From: a virus
Reading direction: 5' to 3' (one strand)
Virus record (IMG/VR): IMGVR_UViG_3300050821_015430
Span: 1 to 26,105 of that record
Length of the DNA: 26,105 bases
Shown: positions 21,145-26,105 of the stretch, in pieces
Layout: the number at the start of each line of letters is the position of its first letter
Position numbering within the stretch: the first letter of the stretch is position 1
Notes under the pieces: generated by a model
Seen by the model: only the letters and a program-made list of their open reading frames with translations
Databases searched by the model: none
Told to the model about the DNA's origin: nothing
Translations under genes and position numbers: made by a program

Positions 21145-21171
21145 AACCCCACTTTTCAGTGGGGTTTTTTT
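21145..21171 (+). terminator. Rho-independent terminator
   Basis: AACCCCACT (21145-21153) pairs perfectly with AGTGGGGTT (21158-21166) around a TTTC loop, and the stem runs straight into a T tract (21165-21171). It acts on plus-strand transcripts and would end the 20085-20951 cluster. On the minus strand there is no T run after the stem. Confidence 0.85.
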
Positions 21172-21433
21172 ATAGGCCTATTTCTTATAATTTCTATACG
21201 CAATAGGTTATCGCGGTCGCAGCGCTCGCCCCCCTACCGGTATCGCGGAAGGACCCGAATAATTGCACCGCAATAGGGAACCGGGCCGAAATTCCCGAAA
21301 TCGGGACGGTTTCATCTCGAACTTCACGACGAACTTCACGCCGCCGATAAAAACTTCACGGCGCTTTTCACCGCGTTGTGCATCTTCGATCTCGGGAATT
21401 CACGATATCGAATTGCCCCCCGGCGAGGAGACC
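21172..21433. repeat. Repeat-rich spacer with short direct repeats and a palindrome
   Basis: This 262-bp gap holds a perfect palindrome ATAGGCCTAT (21172-21181), an AT-rich stretch with TATAAT (21186-21191), two copies each of GCAATAGG and TATCGCGG, and three direct repeats of ACTTCACG (with GAACTTCACG at 21319-21328 and 21331-21340, AAACTTCACG at 21351-21360). It lacks a convincing gene. It could be an operator, promoter region or replication site. On the minus strand the repeats fall in a short open frame without a normal start, so a coding origin of the repeats is not ruled out. Confidence 0.4.
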
Positions 21434-21625
21434 CTAGAAAATTCGCCCCGTACCCCCATGCTGCCGTCGAACTTGCTCGCTCTGATTCAACCAGTAATCC
21501 TTCACGAACGCCTTGTATTCCCCGACCGTCACCGTGCGCGGCCTGCCGTCGCCCGCGCCGAAAGGAACGTAGACCCGGTAAACGACCTGATTGTCGTCGC
21601 TTTTATTATCGATAGGCTCAATCAC
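21434..21625 (-). CDS. Small protein, function unknown
   Basis: A 63-residue protein (IEPIDNKSDDNQVVYRVYVP, then RTVTVGEYKAFVKDYWLNQS). The strand-then-helix pattern suggests a compact domain. I do not recognise it. It overlaps the end of the next upstream gene by 8 nt, so the two are coupled and transcribed as part of the small-gene string 23334-21434. Confidence 0.55.
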   Translation of the reverse strand: MIEPIDNKSDDNQVVYRVYVPFGAGDGRPRTVTVGEYKAFVKDYWLNQSEQVRRQHGGTGRIF

Positions 21626-21824
21626 GTTCGGAAAATTTAGCCTCGTGCCATCCTACCTCGTAGGCTAGCCGAACGAGGGAATCGTTATCGAGCAGCCAGC
21701 AAAATAGCTCCTCGCCCGCTAGATCCTTCGGCGGTACGGTGCGACCGCACCTCGGACATAGATGGCGGCGTTCGAGTTCCTCCTCTAAAAGCTTCTGGAA
21801 TTCCGGGTCTTTATGCAATATCAT
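21618..21824 (-). CDS. Small zinc-ribbon-like protein
   Basis: A 68-residue protein with a CPRCG motif near residue 23 (EELERRHLCPRCGRTVPPKD) and one further Cys about 20 residues later (EELFCWLL). One CxxC is clear, but a second full pair is missing, so metal binding is uncertain. The rest is acidic and helical. AAAGGG lies 8 nt before the ATG as a Shine-Dalgarno. No family recognised. Confidence 0.6.
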   Translation of the reverse strand: MILHKDPEFQKLLEEELERRHLCPRCGRTVPPKDLAGEELFCWLLDNDSLVRLAYEVGWHEAKFSERD

Positions 21825-21854
21825 CGGAGCCCTTTCGTAAGGAATAAAAGACGG

Positions 21855-21953
21855 TTAATGCGTGGTAAAAAACCAAACGACAAAACCGAGCCCGAGCAAT
21901 AACCCGACAACCCCGATAATCGAGGCGGTCAAATACGGGAAATCCTCAAACAT
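21855..21953 (-). CDS. 32-residue single-helix membrane protein
   Basis: A very short frame: MFEDFPYLTASIIGVVGLLL then GLGFVVWFFTTH. Apart from eight N-terminal residues it is one continuous membrane helix. GAGGAG lies about 13 nt before the ATG. Its place in the string of small minus-strand genes and its regular composition support it; the length alone cannot prove it. Confidence 0.5.
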   Translation of the reverse strand: MFEDFPYLTASIIGVVGLLLGLGFVVWFFTTH

Positions 21954-21970
21954 CGGTCTTCGGTTTCTCC

Positions 21971-22066
21971 TCACCGCTTTTTCGGGCCGCCGACGGTTGT
22001 CTGCACGGTTCCGGAGCAATTACTGGTAGTTAATGTTAGCGAGATTCGATTTTGTTCTTTTTGCAT
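21971..22066 (-). CDS. 31-residue small protein (tentative)
   Basis: A short minus-strand frame (MQKEQNRISLTLTTSNCSGT, then VQTTVGGPKKR) that ends just before the ribosome binding site of the 32-residue membrane protein. No Shine-Dalgarno is clear. It is kept because it fits between its neighbours without overlap. Confidence 0.35.
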   Translation of the reverse strand: MQKEQNRISLTLTTSNCSGTVQTTVGGPKKR

Positions 22067-22088
22067 AATATTTCGTTCGCGCTCGTAG

Positions 22089-22235
22089 CTAATACTCGTC
22101 CGGATTATCGCAATGCAATTCCCAATGCTCGACCGGCGGCGGTTCCCGACGAGCGGCGATTTCGGCCAGAATTTCCTCCCATTCGAAACCGGCTTCTTGC
22201 AATGCGCTCCGCCAGGTTATTAAACCGTCGCTCAC
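22089..22235 (-). CDS. 48-residue acidic protein with GTG start
   Basis: A minus-strand frame starting at a GTG 5 nt after the stop of the 22241-22438 gene. It encodes LITWRSALQEAGFEWEEILA, EIAARREPPPVEHWELH and CDNPDEY, a plausible helical acidic protein. No family is recognised. The GTG start is an inference from spacing to the upstream gene. Confidence 0.5.
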   Translation of the reverse strand: MSDGLITWRSALQEAGFEWEEILAEIAARREPPPVEHWELHCDNPDEY

Positions 22236-22240
22236 GGATC

Positions 22241-22438
22241 TTAATTATCCGGGTTGCCCGGCCCGCCTTTATCTAGGCCGGAAGCTTTAAAAAGCTCCCG
22301 CGTCGTTTCGAAATGAGCGATGCTTTTATCGATGGCATCGCGGGCGGCCATTAATCCGGCCAGGAAACCGTCCATGTAGTCGTTCGGGCTTTCCCGCATT
22401 TTAAGCGGCACGATATAGCTTTTTCCTTTTTCGCTCAT
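22241..22438 (-). CDS. Small helical protein, function unknown
   Basis: A 65-residue protein with YIVPLKMRESPNDYMDGFLA at the start, then a helix (AARDAIDKSIAHFETTRELF) and a Gly/Pro-rich end. Its ATG overlaps the stop of the upstream gene (ATGA), so translation is coupled. I do not recognise it. Confidence 0.6.
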   Translation of the reverse strand: MSEKGKSYIVPLKMRESPNDYMDGFLAGLMAARDAIDKSIAHFETTRELFKASGLDKGGPGNPDN

Positions 22439-22635
22439 AAACCGGCTAGCTCCAGATATTCCCTCGGCACGTTAAGAGGGTCGATTAGCCCGCAATTTCT
22501 ACAGCGCATGATGCGGAAGCGATCGTTGAGGATAGATATCGTTTCGAAAAAGTGCCCCACCGCGTGGCCATCCACGACTTGGCATAGCCAATCCTCTCCC
22601 GGCTCCGCCCAATAATCCGCACGCACGATTTTCAT
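22435..22635 (-). CDS. Small CxxC protein, function unknown
   Basis: A 66-residue protein, MKIVRADYWAEPGEDWLCQV then VGHFFETISILNDRFRIMRC, with RCRNCGLID holding a CxxC pair near residue 46. The single pair may bind metal in a dimer. It overlaps the downstream gene by 4 nt. No family recognised. Confidence 0.6.
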   Translation of the reverse strand: MKIVRADYWAEPGEDWLCQVVDGHAVGHFFETISILNDRFRIMRCRNCGLIDPLNVPREYLELAGL

Positions 22636-22669
22636 TTTGGCCTACAAAAGAATCTAGAGCGGCAAAACG

Positions 22670-22936
22670 CTAATCCATAACAGGCTTTTCCCTTCTTAGC
22701 CTACGGTCTTCGCTAGCACGAACCGTGGCGGCGATCTTTTGCAAAATCTCGCTAAACTCGAAAAGCTGACTGGCGTTAAACGGTAACGGCCCAATAATTA
22801 ACGGTCGACCGGAAATAAAATCGCAAGAGGTAGCGGTTAGCCAGATATTTTTCCGCTGCCACTCGACCACGATCGAACCCATCTTAAAAACGAAGACCGC
22901 TCGATGGATGGACTTAAAGGCGTAGTAATCCGGCAC
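22670..22936 (-). CDS. Small protein, function unknown, GTG start
   Basis: An 88-residue protein. Residues 1-60 look beta-rich (AFKSIHRAVFVFKMGSIVVE, then WLTATSCDFISGRPLIIGPL) and are followed by a helix ending in a basic tail (LQKIAATVRASEDRRLRREK). The first ordinary start is GTG at 22936, about 10 nt after the stop of the 44-residue gene. No family recognised. Confidence 0.55.
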   Translation of the reverse strand: MPDYYAFKSIHRAVFVFKMGSIVVEWQRKNIWLTATSCDFISGRPLIIGPLPFNASQLFEFSEILQKIAATVRASEDRRLRREKPVMD

Positions 22937-22945
22937 GCCGGGTAA

Positions 22946-23080
22946 TTATCGCCCGCCCGCACAGTAGCCCAAGAGGAAGCAAAGCCCGATTAAAACCACG
23001 CAGCAACCACACCCCCGCTTAACGGAGGCCGGAAGCGCTAGCGCGCAAAATAAGGCAAGGAGAACGATTAGGGCGGTCAT
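22946..23080 (-). CDS. 44-residue Cys-rich two-helix membrane protein
   Basis: A short minus-strand frame: MTALIVLLALFCALALPASV, then KRGCGCCVVLIGLCFLLGYC and AGGR. Two hydrophobic helices flank a short basic turn, with six Cys residues, three of them clustered (CGCC). It lies between two other small genes without overlap. I do not recognise it. No Shine-Dalgarno is clear before the ATG. Confidence 0.5.
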   Translation of the reverse strand: MTALIVLLALFCALALPASVKRGCGCCVVLIGLCFLLGYCAGGR

Positions 23081-23142
23081 TTAACGCGAGCGGGCGTAAA
23101 AGAGGCTACAATCGGCTGCTAGGGGCCTTCACGGACCGCTTA

Positions 23143-23334
23143 TTAAAGTCTCCCGTCGAGAAAACCGACCGCCTGACCGCCAACGCAAACAATAAAGGTC
23201 GACCACCCAATTCTGTCATCATAGCAGTAGTAGCGCACCCGCACATCCTTTGCGGCGACCGGCAACGGGGCTAACACTTTGCGGAGATGCAAAATTAATT
23301 GCGCCCGCGTCTCTACTAACACGACAGTGCGCAT
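23143..23334 (-). CDS. Small protein, function unknown
   Basis: A 63-residue protein with RTVVLVETRAQLILHLRKVL and then VRVRYYCYDDRIGWSTFIVC and VGGQAVGFLDG. The alternation of strands around a helix suggests a small alpha/beta fold. It is the first of the small-gene string and lies 45 nt after the 299-residue repeat protein gene. No family recognised. Confidence 0.5.
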   Translation of the reverse strand: MRTVVLVETRAQLILHLRKVLAPLPVAAKDVRVRYYCYDDRIGWSTFIVCVGGQAVGFLDGRL

Positions 23335-23379
23335 CGAGGAATCGAGGTCGCCACGTTGCTGTCGAAAACGGGTCGTAAC

Positions 23380-24279
23380 TTATGCCGCCTTTCTCGCCTC
23401 TTCCTTTTCGGGGAGGTAGTAACGGTGATCTATCCGGATTATTTCACCTTCTCTAACCGCTCTTTTTAAGACCGTCGTAATTGTATCCCTCGACCATTGG
23501 GGAAATTCTTTCTTCAGTTGGTATACGCGCACACCAGCTCCAGCTTCCGAAATGAAGACTTTTATCGCATTAAATCGTTGTAGATAATTTAAATTAAAAG
23601 CCTCTAGTTTAACTTTCGCCGCTGCTTTGGAGCCAATTATCGCGTTTTCCTTTGCTCTTTTTGGGTTTTCTTTTTGCCAATTAAGCATAGCTGGGATACC
23701 TATTTTTCGACCTTCGCTTAATTGTTCGGCGGTTTTCTCCGGGTTCTCTTCACGCCATTTCTTTCCGGCGGGAATTAAAACTTCATACGCCCGTGTCAGC
23801 ACTTCATCGGGATGCTCGGCTTGCCAAGTAAGGATGCCCTTCGCTATTTCTTCCCCAGTTTTCCCTTTCCGCCAATGGGCTAGGGCGGTTAGCCCTTTTA
23901 AGATGCGTGCCGCATCTTTTTCCGGATTTTCCATTTTCCAATTATCGAGGGCGATTCGCATCCTTTCGACATTGGCTTTTGCTTCCTCCGGATAAAGTTC
24001 GCGCCAATCAGCCATCGCTTGGACCGCGATTTCTTGGACTAGTTTTTCGTGTTCGGGGTGTTCCTTCCTCCACTTAAGTAGAGAGGATATGGCATTGAGT
24101 CCACCTCGCTTGCACGATTCCCGAAATTGTTCATAATCTCGCAATGCAAAAGCTGTTAAATAATTGGATCGCTTTATCGGGTCTTGCCAGGCGGCCCTCC
24201 TGATCGCCGAGCGCGCCAGGGATTTTGCTAGAATCTCAAAAAGCTCTCCAAATTTAACCATCTCTAAAACATCAACCAT
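23380..24279 (-). CDS. Repeat protein with a C-terminal winged-helix-like domain, function unknown
   Basis: A 299-residue protein. Residues 70-220 contain a degenerate repeat headed by Trp and a x(E/N)-P-E type motif: WRKEHPE (70), WRELYPE (92), WKMENPE (114), WRKGKTG (136), WQAEHPD (152), WREENPE (175) and WQKENPK (201). The spacing is 22 residues for the first three steps, then 16-26. Each unit looks helical. Residues 228-290 (LNYLQRFNAIKVFISEAGAG, RVYQLKKEFPQWSRDTITTV, LKRAVREGEIIRIDHRYYLP) resemble a winged helix. A DNA-binding role is inferred. The gene is visibly more AT-rich than its neighbours, which suggests recent acquisition. The ATG abuts a T run of a possible terminator, so a later start (ATG at codon 7) is possible. 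Confidence 0.6.
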   Translation of the reverse strand: MVDVLEMVKFGELFEILAKSLARSAIRRAAWQDPIKRSNYLTAFALRDYEQFRESCKRGGLNAISSLLKWRKEHPEHEKLVQEIAVQAMADWRELYPEEAKANVERMRIALDNWKMENPEKDAARILKGLTALAHWRKGKTGEEIAKGILTWQAEHPDEVLTRAYEVLIPAGKKWREENPEKTAEQLSEGRKIGIPAMLNWQKENPKRAKENAIIGSKAAAKVKLEAFNLNYLQRFNAIKVFISEAGAGVRVYQLKKEFPQWSRDTITTVLKRAVREGEIIRIDHRYYLPEKEEARKAA

Positions 24280-24300
24280 AAAAAAGGTTCCGGGGGGAAC
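24280..24300 (-). terminator. Short hairpin with T run before the repeat-protein gene
   Basis: On the minus strand GTTCC-CCCC-GGAAC is followed by C and six T, directly before the ATG at 24279. The stem is only 5 bp, so it is a weak terminator or an attenuator for the preceding coiled-coil gene. Confidence 0.4.
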
Positions 24301-24310
24301 GTTTTCGGGG

Positions 24311-25378
24311 TTAGGGTTGCGATTTCGCGAAGAGGTAATCCGCTACCCGCGCCATGCACTGCATGTTGCGCTTAAAGGCCTCCACCTTTTTGCGCGGGAG
24401 GAGGTCGAGCATGGTCGCTACTTCTCCGAAAAGGATTTCCATCTTGGGGAACCCCTGCGATTGCGCGATTAGTTTATCCAAGAACCGCTCGAACTTGGGG
24501 TCCAGATCTTGGGCGGCTTTCGCCTCCTCTTCCGCCCGGGCCGCTTCTTCCGCGCCGATGCGGGAGGCTTCCTCGGATTCCCGGGCTTCCTTCTCCGCCT
24601 TTTCCGCCGCCGCTTTGGCCAGGGCCGCTTCTAACTCCTTGGCTTTAGCCGCTTCCTTTTCCGCTTCCGAAGCCTGGCTTTCTTTAGCCGCTTCCGCTTG
24701 CCGCTTCGCTTCCACTTCCGCTCTTTGCGCCTCGCGTGCGCTAGCTTCCGCCCGCGCTTGCGCTTCCCGGGCTTGCTTCTCTAGGGCGGCCTTCTCCGCC
24801 TCTAAGCGGCGCACTTCCGCCTCGTGCCGGGCTTTCGTTTCCCGGGCGATGCGTTCCTTCTCCTGGCGGGCTCTCGCTTCCTTCTCCCGCGTCGCCCGTT
24901 CCGCCGCACGCTTCGCTTCCTCCGCTTCGCGGAGGGCCTTTACCTTAGCGTCCTCGTTCGTTTGCGCCCAATGCTCGAACAGGGTCGGGTTAACTAGACC
25001 CAACCGGCGGAGCTGCTCCGCCATCGGCTCTACCGGGGTGCCATTGTAATTAATAATCTCCGACGGGATGAGGCTTTGGAACTTATTAATGAGGTCCAGG
25101 TCCCAGTGCAGGTTGTGCCCCGCCGAGACGTAGAGGTTGATTTTTTCGACGGAGAGCTTAGGAAACAGTCTTTCGACCGTGCGATCCCAAGCGGCGGGCG
25201 TGGCGTTCATGAGGTAGGCTTTTTCCCGCATGTGCCGGAAAGCGAGGCAACAACAGCCGAGATTGACCGTGGCCTCGAAGTAGCACTTATCCATGGCCCC
25301 GAAGTACTCCTTGGGGATGGAGCTAAGCTTGCCTAACTCCGAATTTAACCAATCGACTAAACTAACTGACTGACTCAT
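24311..25378 (-). CDS. Long coiled-coil protein with conserved-looking ends, function unknown
   Basis: A 355-residue protein in three parts. Residues 1-140 look globular (SVSLVDWLNSELGKLSSIPK, a GCCCLAF Cys cluster, WDRTVERLFPKLSVEKINLY). Residues about 145-290 are a very Ala/Glu/Lys/Arg-rich heptad region (EEAKRAAERATREKEARARQ and similar), a long single helix or coiled coil like TolA. Residues about 290-355 look globular again (FERFLDKLIAQSQGFPKMEI, KVEAFKRNMQCMARVADYLF). No signal peptide or membrane segment is seen. The low-complexity middle makes similarity searches misleading; the ends are better probes. No family recognised. Confidence 0.65.
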   Translation of the reverse strand: MSQSVSLVDWLNSELGKLSSIPKEYFGAMDKCYFEATVNLGCCCLAFRHMREKAYLMNATPAAWDRTVERLFPKLSVEKINLYVSAGHNLHWDLDLINKFQSLIPSEIINYNGTPVEPMAEQLRRLGLVNPTLFEHWAQTNEDAKVKALREAEEAKRAAERATREKEARARQEKERIARETKARHEAEVRRLEAEKAALEKQAREAQARAEASAREAQRAEVEAKRQAEAAKESQASEAEKEAAKAKELEAALAKAAAEKAEKEARESEEASRIGAEEAARAEEEAKAAQDLDPKFERFLDKLIAQSQGFPKMEILFGEVATMLDLLPRKKVEAFKRNMQCMARVADYLFAKSQP

Positions 25379-25441
25379 TTTAACGTAATACCGGCCTGGC
25401 TACCGGCGGGTTGCGCTTAGTTTAATTCACCGCAACGGGAG

Positions 25442-25463
25442 GGAGGTTTAACCTTAAACCTCC
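25442..25463. promoter_or_regulatory. Perfect 10-bp inverted repeat upstream of the coiled-coil gene
   Basis: GGAGGTTTAA and TTAAACCTCC form a perfect inverted repeat with a CC spacer, about 64 bp before the start at 25378. There is no T run after it on either strand, so an operator or RNA hairpin is more likely than a terminator. The minus-strand sequence just upstream (TATAAC, TAGAAT) could hold a promoter -10 element. Confidence 0.4.
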
Positions 25464-25545
25464 AAAAGAAATTCTATTTCAGTTATACATTTCGCGGCAC
25501 TGACGCGCTTTTTATGTTACGGTCTCCAATGCTGCATCATCGCTA

Positions 25546-25773
25546 CTAATGGCCGCCCATTGCGGGCGGCGCTCGATGCGTGGCACGATCTAAGGCGTTG
25601 CTCTGGATGGAAAAAAGGAAGTTCATTGCTATAACGGCCAAGAACGTAAGTAATATGATCAGCGCCACAAAATAGTTCATCTCGATGCTCATGCGTTGCC
25701 AGTGCGCTAAACTTTTTTCGTGCTCCGCCTCGCGTCTTTTCGCTTCCGCTAAGTAGTCGTCCATCGCGCTCAT
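25546..25773 (-). CDS. Small membrane protein with N-terminal coiled coil
   Basis: A 75-residue protein: a charged helix (LAEAKRREAEHEKSLAHWQR), then one membrane segment (NYFVALIILLTFLAVIAMNF), then a polar tail. The ATG at 25773 overlaps the TGA of the upstream gene (ATGA), which decides the start over a TTG further up. A perfect 7-bp GC stem (25552-25570) lies over the last codons. The topology suits a lysis accessory or envelope protein, but this is a guess. Confidence 0.6.
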   Translation of the reverse strand: MSAMDDYLAEAKRREAEHEKSLAHWQRMSIEMNYFVALIILLTFLAVIAMNFLFSIQSNALDRATHRAPPAMGGH

Positions 25774-26105
25774 CGGGGCCAACCCGGCAACTGGTGTAAG
25801 GCATAGAATTCGGGGTTAAAGAAATCCGACAACATCCAAAAAATGTTATCGGCAATGATCTGCAAATTGGACAGTATAACCAGGGCCAGTAGGATAAAAA
25901 CCACTACGTCGCTTAAGACCAGAAACCAGCCCGGGGGCCGCATGGCATCCTCGGTGGCCGCCACGAGCGCCGCTTTAGCTTTCGGCCACAGACGAGCCGA
26001 GGCCCAGATCAGTACGGCAATAAACAGCACGCGAGCGGAGGCGGCTAGAAAAGAGCTGACGCCATCCACGTAAGCTTGCCGGACCAGCACGCCCCAGAGA
26101 TGCTC
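25770..26105 (-). CDS. Membrane protein, partial at the right edge
   Basis: The frame is open to the window edge, so the true start is not visible; a GTG at 26090 is the first start within the window. The visible part has two strong membrane segments (ARVLFIAVLIWASARLW and LVLSDVVVFILLALVILSNL) and ends in an aromatic-rich region (NIFWMLSDFFNPEFYALHQL). Its stop overlaps the next ATG, so the two membrane proteins are probably made together. I do not recognise it. Confidence 0.6.
   Translation of the reverse strand, partial: EHLWGVLVRQAYVDGVSSFLAASARVLFIAVLIWASARLWPKAKAALVAATEDAMRPPGWFLVLSDVVVFILLALVILSNLQIIADNIFWMLSDFFNPEFYALHQLPGWPR

Noticed and set aside
21319-21360. ACTTCACG repeats as a CRISPR array
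   Set aside because: Repeats are only 8-10 bp and spacers 2-11 bp; there are no cas genes.
21263-21640. Plus-strand frame of 125 codons
   Set aside because: Composition is Arg/Pro-rich, with no start signal, and it is antisense to the better minus-strand gene 21434-21625.
24354-25049. Long plus-strand frame of 231 codons, Ser/Ala/Arg-rich
   Set aside because: It is the antisense reading of the Ala/Glu coiled-coil repeat; low-complexity GC-rich repeats keep the opposite strand open.
25517-25855. Minus-strand frame of 112 codons
   Set aside because: It overlaps two membrane protein genes with a shared ATGA junction, which have far better hydrophobic patterns.
1-26105. tRNA genes, integrase, attachment sites
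   Set aside because: Read by eye, I saw no cloverleaf-like segment with the expected loop motifs and no recombinase motifs; a dedicated scan could still find a degenerate tRNA.

Overview
The window carries part of a contractile-tailed (myovirus-type) phage or prophage of a bacterium I cannot name. The composition is GC-rich but uses TTA/CTA leucine codons and the tetranucleotide CTAG freely. Its architecture is a mosaic: a lambda-type head module (Nu1-like small terminase, gpA-like large terminase, gpW-like head completion protein, gpB-like portal, U35 protease fused to an HK97-fold capsid) joined to a P2-type tail module (sheath FI, tube FII, E/E' frameshift chaperones, tape measure, X, D, V, U, W, J). 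No integrase, lysis cassette, tRNA or CRISPR array was seen.

Layout, right to left (most genes are on the minus strand): 26105-25546, two small membrane proteins, the first cut by the window edge; 25378-24311, a 355-residue protein with a long Ala/Glu coiled coil; 24279-23380, an AT-richer gene for a protein with a 22-residue Trp repeat and a C-terminal winged-helix-like domain; 23334-21434, a string of small accessory proteins, several of 31-48 residues; 21433-21145, a repeat-rich spacer ending in a strong terminator; 20951-20085, a small plus-strand cluster of two membrane proteins and one exported protein; 20032-17521, the terminase genes; 17524-16616, a sigma-70-like factor; 16553-11961, the head; 11866-10055, the neck; 10035-1890, the tail. 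At the left end gpU and gpW lie on the plus strand (555-1732), opposite to all other tail genes and divergent from gpJ, which runs off the left edge.

Four points deserve most attention. (1) A nine-base box, RGTAWWTCT, lies 5-54 nt upstream of eleven late-gene starts, including an internal start for the capsid protein inside the protease-capsid fusion and a divergent pair between gpJ and gpU. The phage also encodes a sigma-like factor within the same module, so a dedicated late-expression signal is plausible but unproven. (2) The large terminase is cut between Walker A and Walker B by a single in-frame TAA, and the gpD hub protein is cut the same way; both stops follow a Gly-Gly pair. (3) The U-W pair is inverted. 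(4) The tail chaperone has a -1 extension ORF. The accessory region holds several families I do not recognise.
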